A stretch of DNA of 64,000 nucleotides from Terriglobales bacterium (GTDB lineage Bacteria; Acidobacteriota; Terriglobia; Terriglobales; Acidobacteriaceae), in the NCBI GenBank assembly GCA_035567895.1, contig DATMPC010000013.1:1-64000 (forward strand), read 5' to 3'. Within the stretch, counting starts at the first letter, position 1, and every line of letters begins with the position of its first letter. A model generated the notes under the pieces. That model did not search any database and was not told where the DNA came from. It was given only the letters and a program-made list of their open reading frames with translations. Shown here piece after piece: positions 43,833 to 52,028 of this stretch. The translations under genes were made by a program, and so were the position numbers.

Positions 43833-44235
43833 AAACAATAAATCAATTGGCCAAGTCGTAAGCGAACTGAAGAACGATGCTCGCGACTTCATCTCCACGC
43901 GGCTCCAGATCCTCACCCAGGAAATGAATGACAAGATGAAAGTATGGAAGGTCGCGATTCCGATGCTGGTAATCGCGGGACTTCTCGGCGGAATTGCCGT
44001 GCTCGTCTTGACGTTCGCGATCGTCGCATTTCTCGCAGCCGTATTCCAGCCAAGCTCCTACGCGTGGTGTTACGGCGCTCTCATCGTGACAGCCTTCTAC
44101 ATCATCGCGGCATTTGGACTCTTCTACCTGGGCAAGCGTGAGTTGGCGCACACCGGCATCGCGCCGACGCGAACTCTGCGCGTGCTCAAGCAGGACCAGA
44201 TTTGGATTCAGAATGAAGCGAGGTCACAGGTATGA
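43816..44235 (+). CDS. YqjE/holin-X-like membrane protein
   Basis: A 139-residue protein with two long membrane helices (about residues 47-75 and 80-108) framed by charged N- and C-terminal arms, the pattern of YqjE/actinobacterial holin-X proteins. These are not phage lysis proteins in most genomes but membrane stress proteins. The start overlaps the upstream gene by 17 bp with GAGGG 6 nt before the ATG, and the stop overlaps the next gene by 4 bp. Confidence 0.7.
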   Translation: MHVVTENNKSIGQVVSELKNDARDFISTRLQILTQEMNDKMKVWKVAIPMLVIAGLLGGIAVLVLTFAIVAFLAAVFQPSSYAWCYGALIVTAFYIIAAFGLFYLGKRELAHTGIAPTRTLRVLKQDQIWIQNEARSQV

Positions 44236-44462
44236 CGCAGCCAGTTCTTCCAACCGAGATCCTCGAGCAGCGCGCAGCCGAGCAGCGGCGCGCGCTTCAC
44301 AATGACGTTCAGGAACTTCGGTCAGTCGTTCGGGCTGAAGTGCGCGAACGCACTGACGTGAAGCGAATTGTCCGTATGAATTTCGCGCCTGTCGCGGGAG
44401 CGGTCGCTGTTGTGGCGCTCGCGTTCGGCTACGGCGTGGCCAGAATCTTCACTCGAGACTAA
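44232..44462 (+). CDS. Small tail-anchored protein (DUF3618-like)
   Basis: A 76-residue protein with a charged N-terminal helix (EILEQRAAEQRRALHNDVQE) and one C-terminal membrane helix (FAPVAGAVAVVALAFGYGVA). It is the third member of the YqjD/YqjE-like set and overlaps the second by 4 bp. In enterobacteria the matching trio is yqjDEK, so the products probably work together at the inner membrane. Confidence 0.65.
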   Translation: MTQPVLPTEILEQRAAEQRRALHNDVQELRSVVRAEVRERTDVKRIVRMNFAPVAGAVAVVALAFGYGVARIFTRD

Positions 44463-44510
44463 GCTAGCGCAAGCTTTGCGGGGAGACGCAGCGTGCTGCG
44501 CCTCTACTTC

Positions 44511-45002
44511 CTATTTCTTTGCGGCGTTTTCTAGCATTGCCAGATAGTTATCGATCGTCCGCGTGTGACCCATGATGAAGCGCGAGACGAAACGAAACAC
44601 TGGATTGTAGACTTCACCATCTTCGGTAATCGTTACGGCACAGCCGTCGCTCTCGGGCTGGATATTCCACGTCCAGCTTCCTCCGAACGGAAGGTTCTTG
44701 TCCGCAATCGTAGTCTTGCGCAGCGTAGGTGGCTGCGACTGTACGATCTCGTACGTGATCGTTTGACCGTGCTTGTCGGTGTCCCGCTGCATGTGACGGC
44801 CGCTTTCGTCGAAGAATTTGTATTCCTTCAGGTCGGTGCGCCAATCCTGCGGGCCTGAAATCAGAGCGAATACTTGCTCAGGAGTAGCTTTGATGATCGC
44901 GGTGCGCGAAGCCGTGTGGCTCTTCGGGAGAAGCGCTCCTACAACCACGACAGCCGCAATGGCGAAAATGATAACGCCAAGAACAATGAATAGGATTTTC
45001 AT
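44511..45002 (-). CDS. SRPBCC family protein, membrane-anchored
   Basis: A 163-residue protein with one N-terminal membrane helix (FIVLGVIIFAIAAVVVVGAL) and a START/Bet v1-type domain: SRTAIIKATPEQVFALISGP then DWRTDLKEYKFF and SWTWNIQPESDGCAVTITED. Such domains bind hydrophobic ligands. Its start overlaps the stop of the MarR gene by 4 bp, so the regulator probably controls it. Confidence 0.8.
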   Translation of the reverse strand: MKILFIVLGVIIFAIAAVVVVGALLPKSHTASRTAIIKATPEQVFALISGPQDWRTDLKEYKFFDESGRHMQRDTDKHGQTITYEIVQSQPPTLRKTTIADKNLPFGGSWTWNIQPESDGCAVTITEDGEVYNPVFRFVSRFIMGHTRTIDNYLAMLENAAKK

Positions 45003-45472
45003 CTTGCTTTTCTCCGCCCGCGAAGCCTTCGCCTGTTCATGAGCTTGTCCGCAGCTTCCGCCAGCAGATCAAGCCCGCTCAAAGCGGCTTCTACATCGCC
45101 CGGACGCAACAGCGAAATCATTTCTCTGACCAAATCGCGATCAAGCACTGAATTCTGCTCCTTGATTCGCTTGCCTCGCGGCGTGAGCACCACGGACACG
45201 CGCCGGCGGTCCTGAGTATCACGGAGTCGTAGAACGTAGCCGGCTCGCTGCAGCTTGTCTATTTGGAGCGATATCGTGGATTGGGTGACATCGAGGTGTT
45301 TTGCAAGTGAAGAGAGCGTGAGCGGCGGCTGCGTATCGAGGTGATCAAGGATGCTGCCAAGACGCGGGCTCAACGACTTGCCTGTTTCGTCGTCGCGCAC
45401 ATGGCGAGTGTGGCACGCCAGATAGATTTTGGGATAGCTCTGAAGCACGCGCTGCATTCCGCTGCTGAACAT
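44999..45472 (-). CDS. MarR family transcriptional regulator
   Basis: A 157-residue regulator. The winged helix reads LSSLAKHLDVTQSTISLQID (recognition helix) followed by the wing RDTQDRRRVSVVLTPRG, the DxRxxxxxLT signature of MarR proteins. It is the first gene of a two-gene operon with the SRPBCC protein and likely responds to a small hydrophobic effector. No operator palindrome is evident to me upstream of 45472. Confidence 0.88.
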   Translation of the reverse strand: MFSSGMQRVLQSYPKIYLACHTRHVRDDETGKSLSPRLGSILDHLDTQPPLTLSSLAKHLDVTQSTISLQIDKLQRAGYVLRLRDTQDRRRVSVVLTPRGKRIKEQNSVLDRDLVREMISLLRPGDVEAALSGLDLLAEAADKLMNRRRLRGRRKAR

Positions 45473-45569
45473 AGCAGGATCATGAGCGAGATACTTTGAT
45501 TCGTCAAAGAACCTGTTTGGCGATTAGAGGGCAGGCTTCAGGAGAAACGGAGGAAAGAGTGACGGGAGA

Positions 45570-46382
45570 TCAGTACGCGCCGTCGGCGCTGGCAATGGAG
45601 ACTGGCTGGGAATCGTCCGCGCTGGAAATTTGCGGCTGGTAGTCACGGTGAACTATGTCAACTACGGCCTTGCCGACTAGCCGCGTATCTGCCTCAGAAT
45701 GAGTGTGAGTTGGCAAAGTGAATCCGGCGACGGTCGTATAGTCCTGCGTAAACTTGATCCTCTTGACAAAAAAGGATGGCGTTTTTGTAATGGTCCCCTG
45801 CGCTCGCAGCAGATGGCCGGTAGTGTCTTCGAGGTAAATCCTGCCCTTGAAGAGGCCCACGCGTTTCTGGCGAGGTTTCACCTCATAAACATGCACGGGA
45901 ATTCCGTTCAAGTCTGATGTTCCCTTGTAATTGAACTTGTAATTATCGGAATCGATTGCGGTTTGCGATTGCTCTTGCTTGCGCACGTGGTCCACTTCAG
46001 ATTGCAACAGGCGAACAATGACGTTGCTCTTCACAAACTTATCGCCAGTCGAGTTCAGCGGAGTGAATTCGAGCACCGAGGGGGCGGCGTAGTGCTGTTT
46101 CACTTCGAATTCAGCTTTTTGGGCGGAGTCCGGCAATTCGGCATCGATTACGGTGGTTGCGGTGTAGCCGGCCAGCTCGCTCGATTGCTTTCGCAATCCT
46201 CTCTCATAGGCGACCAGAGCTAATTCCTGAGAGAGGCGAGGAGCCACACCGGTAACGCCAAAGTTCGGAACGTCTCCAGCAGCAAACGATGACTTTGGAA
46301 TCGTTTCATCCTGAGCGAATAAGCCAAGGCTGAGCGCGCACGCAAACATTACAACAGACGAAATGAGGCGCAAGGGACGCAT
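45570..46382 (-). CDS. Exported LolA-like beta protein
   Basis: A 270-residue protein with a signal peptide (SSVVMFACALSLGLFAQ). The body has the curved-sheet pattern of outer-membrane lipoprotein-sorting-like proteins: YTATTVIDAELPDS, FEVKQHYAAPSVLEF, KGTSDLNGIPVHVYEVKPRQ and FKGRIYLEDTTGHLLRAQGT. It may bind a lipid or lipopeptide in the periplasm; the specific ligand is unknown. It is transcribed as a single gene. Confidence 0.6.
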   Translation of the reverse strand: MRPLRLISSVVMFACALSLGLFAQDETIPKSSFAAGDVPNFGVTGVAPRLSQELALVAYERGLRKQSSELAGYTATTVIDAELPDSAQKAEFEVKQHYAAPSVLEFTPLNSTGDKFVKSNVIVRLLQSEVDHVRKQEQSQTAIDSDNYKFNYKGTSDLNGIPVHVYEVKPRQKRVGLFKGRIYLEDTTGHLLRAQGTITKTPSFFVKRIKFTQDYTTVAGFTLPTHTHSEADTRLVGKAVVDIVHRDYQPQISSADDSQPVSIASADGAY

Positions 46383-46582
46383 TTAAGGAGCTGTTACAGA
46401 GTCCTCCATAACCAACCTACCGCAAAAGTAACTGAAGTAATGAAGCCGCAACTTCGTAGTTACGCTCGTAATTCTTATGACTAATGGATGCCGCACGTCA
46501 GTAAAAGTTGCGGAAAGTGCTGGTTTGCTCTCCCCAAAACCCGAATGGCATGCACGAAGCGAAGGCCTCAGCAGGGCGGTTC

Positions 46583-46588
46583 TATAAT
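46583..46588 (+). promoter_or_regulatory. -10 element before the molybdopterin oxidoreductase gene
   Basis: TATAAT ends 11 nt before the ATG at 46600, giving a leader of only about 5 nt and no ribosome binding site. No good -35 box is seen. Confidence 0.4.
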
Positions 46589-46599
46589 GAGTTCACGTC

Positions 46600-48711
46600 A
46601 TGCCAAAAGTAGTTCATGCCGCGTGCTCGCACGATTGTCCAGACTCCTGCGGCGTGCTCATCACTGTGGATGATCTCGGCCGCGCTACGCGCTTACGAGG
46701 CGATGCGAATCATCCCGTCACGCGCGGCTTTCTTTGCGCGAAAGTAGCGAAATATCTGGATCGGGTGTATTCCCCTGACCGCGTGCTGCGTCCTATGCGA
46801 CGCGTTGCGGCAAAAGGACAAGGCGTGCGCAGCGCCGCTGACGTTGCGCGCATTTTCAAACAAATCTCCTGGAATGAAGCCTACGATGAAATCGCACGCC
46901 GCTTCCGGCAGATCAGCGAGGAGTTTGGACCCGAGGCGATTCTTCCGTATTCCTATGCGGGCACGACTGCGGTCCTCAGCTACGCATCTATGGATCGCCG
47001 CTTCTTTCACCGGCTCGGCGCGTCCCAACTCGACCGCACGATCTGCGCGACCGCCGGCGGAGAAGCCCTGGTCTCCGTTCTCGGACGCAAGCTGGGGACC
47101 GATACGGAACTGTTTCCGCGAGCGAAGTACATCATTGCCTGGGGCGCAAACATTCACGGCACCAATGTGCACCTATGGCCGTTCATCGAAGAAGCGCGCC
47201 GCAATGGCGCGAAGCTGGTCGTGATTGATCCATATAAAACGCGGACGGCGCAGTGCGCGGACTGGTATCTCCCGATCAATCCCGGCACCGATGCGGCGTT
47301 AGCGCTGGGGATGATGCACGTGATCATCGCCGAGCGCCTCTACGATGCGGATTACGTAAGCAAGCACGTCAACGGTTTCGACGAACTCACGGAGCGCGTG
47401 CGGGAATATTCCCCGCACCGAGTTGCTGGATGGACAGGCATTTCTGCTGAAGATGTAGTAAGGCTTGCGCGAGAATACGCAACCACCAGTCCCGCAGTCA
47501 TTCGCGTGAATTATGGTGTACAGCGCAGCCAGAACGGCGGAACCAACGTCCGTACGATTACGATGCTGCCGTGCATCATCGGCGCGTGGAAGCACGCCGG
47601 CGGCGGCATTCAGCTCTCCTGCAGCGGCGCGTTCAAGCTGAACAAGGAATATCTCGAACGGCCCGACTTGATGAACAGCAGCCCGCTCGCAAGACCGGCT
47701 CGCGTTGTGAATATGTCCGAATTGGGACGCGCTCTTACTGCCCTGGACGATCCGCCGGTCAAAGCAGTGTTCGTTTACAACTCCAATCCCGCAGCGATTG
47801 CTCCGAACCACAACGATGTAGTGCGAGGTTTTCTCCGGCCTGATCTGTTCACAGTCGTGCACGACCAGTTCTTTACCGACTCGACCGACTACGCGGACAT
47901 CGTTCTGCCGGCTACAACTTTCTTTGAGCAGAAAGACCTGCAGCAGGCGTACGGTCACTATTACCTGCAGATGTCAGAGCAGGCGATTGCGCCTATGGGC
48001 GAATCCAAGTCCAACGTAGAGATGTTTGCCGAACTCGCGCAGCGCATGGGCTTCACCGAGCCTTGCTTCCGGGAGTCAGTCGACCAGATGATCGATGGCG
48101 CTTTGGATTCCCCAGACCCATGGTTGAAGGGAATCACTCGCGCTCGGCTCGAACAAGAAGGGCACATTCGCCTTAACTTTGGAACTGATGAATTCCTACC
48201 CTTTGCCAATGGTGGATTCCCGACTGCCGACGGAAAGGCCAGAATCCTGAACCAGGAGTTAGCGAAGCTAGGCTTGGACCCGGTGGCCAAGTTTGAAGCT
48301 CCGGTGGAATCGCGTCATTCCAAACAGGCCAACAAATATCCGTTGGAGCTGCTTTCGCGCAAGGCTGACAATTTCCTGAACTCAACTTTTTGCAACATCT
48401 CCTCGCTTGGTCCGCTGGAGCCAAAGATCAACAAGCTCGAAATGAGTCGGCCAGATGCCGATGCACGCGGCATCGTTACGGGCGACCAGGTCCGAGTATT
48501 CAACAATCGGGGCGAAGTGCGTTTAAGCGCTCTCGTGGATGGCACGGTGCAGTCCGGAGTAGTTGCCACCCGCCTTAATTGGTCGAAGCTGATGCCCGAT
48601 GGCATCGGCATCAATGCCCTGACTTCCGAACGGCTTACCGATCTGGGAGGCGGACCGACGTTTTACTCGTGTCTGGTAGAAGTCGAGAGGGTCGAGGATC
48701 GATATAAGTAG
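46600..48711 (+). CDS. Molybdopterin oxidoreductase (bis-MGD, [4Fe-4S])
   Basis: A 703-residue DMSO-reductase-superfamily enzyme. The Fe-S motif CSHDCPDSC plus FLC gives Cys9, Cys13, Cys17 and Cys46. Cofactor-binding stretches include YIIAWGANIHGTNVHLWPFI, VVIDPYKTRTAQCADWYLPI with GTDAALALGM after it, and a C-terminal FNNRGEVRL domain. The metal ligand region reads TICATAGGEAL, so Cys or a neighbouring residue may bind Mo/W. No signal peptide is present, so it is cytosolic. No partner subunit is adjacent; the substrate is unknown (formate dehydrogenase-like or thiosulfate-type are options). Confidence 0.85.
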   Translation: MPKVVHAACSHDCPDSCGVLITVDDLGRATRLRGDANHPVTRGFLCAKVAKYLDRVYSPDRVLRPMRRVAAKGQGVRSAADVARIFKQISWNEAYDEIARRFRQISEEFGPEAILPYSYAGTTAVLSYASMDRRFFHRLGASQLDRTICATAGGEALVSVLGRKLGTDTELFPRAKYIIAWGANIHGTNVHLWPFIEEARRNGAKLVVIDPYKTRTAQCADWYLPINPGTDAALALGMMHVIIAERLYDADYVSKHVNGFDELTERVREYSPHRVAGWTGISAEDVVRLAREYATTSPAVIRVNYGVQRSQNGGTNVRTITMLPCIIGAWKHAGGGIQLSCSGAFKLNKEYLERPDLMNSSPLARPARVVNMSELGRALTALDDPPVKAVFVYNSNPAAIAPNHNDVVRGFLRPDLFTVVHDQFFTDSTDYADIVLPATTFFEQKDLQQAYGHYYLQMSEQAIAPMGESKSNVEMFAELAQRMGFTEPCFRESVDQMIDGALDSPDPWLKGITRARLEQEGHIRLNFGTDEFLPFANGGFPTADGKARILNQELAKLGLDPVAKFEAPVESRHSKQANKYPLELLSRKADNFLNSTFCNISSLGPLEPKINKLEMSRPDADARGIVTGDQVRVFNNRGEVRLSALVDGTVQSGVVATRLNWSKLMPDGIGINALTSERLTDLGGGPTFYSCLVEVERVEDRYK

Positions 48712-49109
48712 CTAACAAGACGTTCCCTGATACTTCCCTGTTCATTTGTTGAATCTCAAGCTAAACAGCCCTAAGTCTTGTGTTGATAGCGACTTAGAAA
48801 GATATCCACAGAATTGCCTGTTAAATCCCTGGTTTAAGAGGAAATTTTCAATATTCGGGCAGAATTCAATAACTTCCGGTTTGAATTCGAAAGCACCCCT
48901 GCTAATTTCCCTCTTCAGTACTTGGTTGGGCTGCCGCGCCTTGAAAACAAGGGTCATGTGCGCAGCGCGTAACCCTGACTGTCGTCTCCGCGACGATTTG
49001 GCGAAAACTAACCAGGCTCTGAAGTCAATTCACTGAAAACTGACGACTTAAATACTTGCAACTGCTTTTCCCGCCACATCATCGCAATGTGCTGACCGCA
49101 AATAGACGC
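48712..49109 (+). other. Intergenic stretch, lower GC
   Basis: About 400 bp with lower GC than its surroundings and no supported gene. Words such as ATCCACAGAATTGCC, TTAAATCCCTGG and AATTTTCAATATTCGGGCAG look like a degenerate dispersed repeat; the readable frames across it have no starts with ribosome binding sites. Confidence 0.4.
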
Positions 49110-49137
49110 TTGACATGGCGTCTACTGAGGCTAAAAT
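49110..49137 (+). promoter_or_regulatory. Sigma-70-like promoter
   Basis: TTGACA (49110-49115), 16-nt spacer and TAAAAT (49132-49137) give a near-consensus vegetative promoter reading into the small zinc-motif gene, with a transcript start near 49144. Confidence 0.7.
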
Positions 49138-49169
49138 CAGCCGAACCGGACCAGAAATCATCCCGGACT

Positions 49170-49367
49170 ATGAGTACTACCCATCCCGCTAAATTTCCAC
49201 CCCAGAGAATCAGTATGGAACAAGTCTGCAAGCATCCTCGCGTGCGTGTGGTTGCGCGTGAGGAGGACGCGGAATTTGTAGAGTGCCAGGAATGTGGAGA
49301 AGTCTTCGATTCCAGTGAATTCAAAGACATGGCCATCGAAGACCAAGCCCGCGCCGCCGAACTCTAG
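49170..49367 (+). CDS. Small zinc-ribbon-like protein
   Basis: A 65-residue protein whose MEQVCKHPRVRVV and FVECQECGEVF segments provide a C-H and a CxxC pair, a possible zinc site. The C-terminal tail is acidic. A near-consensus promoter begins 60 bp upstream, so the real start is 49170 or the Met at 49215, not any frame start before 49144. The role is unknown. Confidence 0.6.
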   Translation: MSTTHPAKFPPQRISMEQVCKHPRVRVVAREEDAEFVECQECGEVFDSSEFKDMAIEDQARAAEL

Positions 49368-49449
49368 AACACCTTCCAGTTCCGTCGATGATTCCCAGAT
49401 TGGACAGCTGAAGCCGTTAGTGTGCCTAGAGAGCGCCCAGAGATTTTGG

Positions 49450-49474
49450 TGGCACGGCCGCCTCGGCTGTGCCA
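49450..49474 (+). terminator. Hairpin between convergent genes
   Basis: TGGCACGGCC and GGCTGTGCCA form a near-perfect stem around a CCTC loop, between the small zinc-motif gene and the M1 peptidase gene. There is no T-tract. Confidence 0.5.
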
Positions 49475-49493
49475 CAGGTTGAAGGTCGAATCT

Positions 49494-52001
49494 TTACGGC
49501 GAAGTCAAAATCGTCCCGTGCGGATCCACGACGAGCCTTCGTGTTCCAGCCGGTACAGTAAGCGTGATAGCCGTGTCTTCGCCGTCGGCGAAAACGCGGC
49601 TCACAAATCGCAAATCGCCTTTAGCCGCTTCTGCATAGATCGGCACGGCGGTTACAAGATCTCCGGGAGCGTCTTGCTGTAGCAGCTTTCCGGACGCGCG
49701 CAGAGCGGTTCCCTTCCGCTCGAAGTGCACACCAGAAAGTTGATATTTCGGCATGGCCGTTCCGTTCACCCAGCCATTGAAGAACCAGGCGAGAGAAGGT
49801 TTTCCTTCGTGATAGAGCGACTTTGGCAGAGCGCGCTCGAATGCGCGCTGCATATCGCGAGTGCTCATTTGCTTGCAAGAATAGTCCTGTTGCAGGGTGT
49901 GCAAGACCGAAAAAAACAGATCATCGGCATTTCCGCCCGATGCACGTGTCCCGTCTCGCAGCAACTCCCGCAGCATGTGCATTAGCCATGTTCCACGGCC
50001 GTAGGCGATGAGATCGAAGCCTCCGGGAAAGATGGATGAGTTCAATCTGTTTCCGAGCGTCACCGGTCCAGCTTCGCGATTGAATTTACCTTCCGGACCT
50101 TTCTCCGCCAGACGGGCTCGATAGTAGTCCAGTACCGTCCTGAAATCCTTGGGATAGTCAGCCTCGAAGCTGAGCATGGCTGAGTAGTTCGCGAGCGCCT
50201 CAGAGATCCAGCGATCGTGATAAGTGGTCCAATACACTGAGTCGCCCCACCACTGATGAGCGGTCTCGTGCGGCACCATAAGCCGATCAAACAAGACGCG
50301 ATCGAACTCAGATCTCGCGGCACCTCGCTCGCTCCGCGGTACGAATGCATAGCTCGAGAGGAATACCAGGCTTGGCCAGCCTTGGCTCACATTTCCCGGA
50401 AGCTGCGTTAACGAAAGCGCGCTAAACGGATAAGGTCCAATTCGAGGACTCAGGTAGTCAATTGTCGCTGCCGCACTCGTGGCGGCGGCTTCGCCTGCCG
50501 GTCTTGGTGTGGGGAGCGGTATCCGGACGGTTTCTTGCTGCACCGACCGGCGGGGGACAATAACCGGCTCTACGACCGTCTGCGTCGCTGCCGGAAAGCT
50601 GCTTTCCACGCCAGCAGCAGCAAAGCTGGCGACTTTTACGTTACCGGCGGTCACTTCTGATTGCTGGTAATGTCCCAGGTTAAAACCGGCCACCGGCATG
50701 GCTCGCTCCGATACCCACCGTGAAACCTGCATCCCATCCGCTGTCTGAAACGAAGTTCTCTTTCCGGTCGCAACCAACGTCCACTCCGGTGGATAACGAA
50801 ACTCGAGATCGAACATGGCCATGTTCAATCCCAAATTGGGATACCAATTTCCGCGTGATCCGACATAGAGCAGGCCGTTTCCCGCATCTGCGAGCACGGT
50901 TCCCGAATACACGAAGTGCAGCTTCACCTTGTCGCCTCTGGCCATCGCCTGGGGCAGAATCACCGCGACATAGTCGTTCCCGTCGCGGGCAATCCGCGAT
51001 CCTTCTACCGCCTCATTCTGAAGAAACTCCAGCGACCTGCCATCCATGGTGACGGACGAAACCTTGAGCAATCGAGACAATTCGAAGAGCACGGCTCGCG
51101 TACCTTGCTGCAAAACTTCGAGTTCCAATTCAGCATCGCCGTCAATCGTTTCCGGGGGGTGAACATTCGCCTTTATGCGAAAGGATTTTGGCAGAAGCGA
51201 TAGTCCCGCAGTAGCTGAAGGTTCTTCTTTACGGTGTGACTGTGAAGCGAAGGATGTCCACACGTTATAGAAAGCGAACCCGCCTGGCGCATGTCCGACT
51301 TGGCCGACACCGATCTGTTCCGGAGCGGCTTCGTCGTAGAAAACATCGAAAGTTCCGTGATTCGCTCCAACTACCCGCGTATGCATGAACCTGGCGGTAC
51401 TCCCAGCGTTCCCGGGCGCATTCAGGTAACCCAGAAGCAAGCGCAAGGCGTCTGTCTTTGCCAGCTCTTTGGCGGCGGAATTTGCCTTGTCCAGGATCTC
51501 GGGATTTTCTCCCTTACGCAGAGCAGGTTCGAGTTCTTCAAGAAAGTGATCGTCAAGGAAGCGAAAATAGGCGGACGTAAACTTCTCTTCCAGGACTGCA
51601 GTGTTGAGGAAGAGCGCCAACGAGGCGCGTTCGCCCAGATCGGGCGGAATCAAGAGAACCTCTGCGTCGCCGACAAAGAAAGCACCAGTGACATGCCCTG
51701 CGACTTGTTCGCCAACGATGAGCCATCCGTCGTTGAGCGCGAAGTGTAAATCCTCACGGTCGAAGATCACATCACGTACGCGATAGACCTTTGTAGGATC
51801 CAGCCCGCAATCCCGCAGACTGCGATAGAGCGTTGCAGACGGCCCTGGAGTCGACTCCTGAGCGCACATTGTGGCTGAAAGTCCCAGAAAGCCGAACATT
51901 GCAACCAGCCCAACGCACAGGACGCGATCCCATGTCCTTCGAATTATGGGGTTTCTGGTTACCAACGTCAGTCCCTCGGCAAGAACGCCCTGACAGCTCA
52001 C
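49494..52001 (-). CDS. M1 family metallopeptidase, exported
   Basis: An 835-residue protein. A hydrophobic segment (VLCVGLVAMFGFLGLSA) acts as signal or anchor. The zinc motif HETAHQWWGD is followed 18 residues later by Glu in WISEALANYSA, matching HExxH-x18-E of gluzincin aminopeptidases, though the usual NEG(F/L)A is SEALA here. A large N-terminal domain of about 280 residues has no match to classic M1 aminopeptidases. Start is uncertain: GTG 52001, or TTG 51965 with GAGGGA 6 nt upstream. The gene is divergent from the TPR peptidase-MA gene, with about 10-60 bp between starts. Confidence 0.82.
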   Translation of the reverse strand: MSCQGVLAEGLTLVTRNPIIRRTWDRVLCVGLVAMFGFLGLSATMCAQESTPGPSATLYRSLRDCGLDPTKVYRVRDVIFDREDLHFALNDGWLIVGEQVAGHVTGAFFVGDAEVLLIPPDLGERASLALFLNTAVLEEKFTSAYFRFLDDHFLEELEPALRKGENPEILDKANSAAKELAKTDALRLLLGYLNAPGNAGSTARFMHTRVVGANHGTFDVFYDEAAPEQIGVGQVGHAPGGFAFYNVWTSFASQSHRKEEPSATAGLSLLPKSFRIKANVHPPETIDGDAELELEVLQQGTRAVLFELSRLLKVSSVTMDGRSLEFLQNEAVEGSRIARDGNDYVAVILPQAMARGDKVKLHFVYSGTVLADAGNGLLYVGSRGNWYPNLGLNMAMFDLEFRYPPEWTLVATGKRTSFQTADGMQVSRWVSERAMPVAGFNLGHYQQSEVTAGNVKVASFAAAGVESSFPAATQTVVEPVIVPRRSVQQETVRIPLPTPRPAGEAAATSAAATIDYLSPRIGPYPFSALSLTQLPGNVSQGWPSLVFLSSYAFVPRSERGAARSEFDRVLFDRLMVPHETAHQWWGDSVYWTTYHDRWISEALANYSAMLSFEADYPKDFRTVLDYYRARLAEKGPEGKFNREAGPVTLGNRLNSSIFPGGFDLIAYGRGTWLMHMLRELLRDGTRASGGNADDLFFSVLHTLQQDYSCKQMSTRDMQRAFERALPKSLYHEGKPSLAWFFNGWVNGTAMPKYQLSGVHFERKGTALRASGKLLQQDAPGDLVTAVPIYAEAAKGDLRFVSRVFADGEDTAITLTVPAGTRRLVVDPHGTILTSP

Positions 52002-52028
52002 GAAGGTCCGTTGCTAGAATGCTGCCCT

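Noticed and set aside
43816-44235. Prophage holin
   Set aside because: Holin-X/YqjE-like proteins are usually chromosomal stress genes, and no other phage genes are in the window.
48746-49036. A 96-codon frame between the molybdopterin oxidoreductase and the zinc-motif gene
   Set aside because: No ribosome binding site and no recognisable domain; the sequence looks like a degenerate intergenic repeat.
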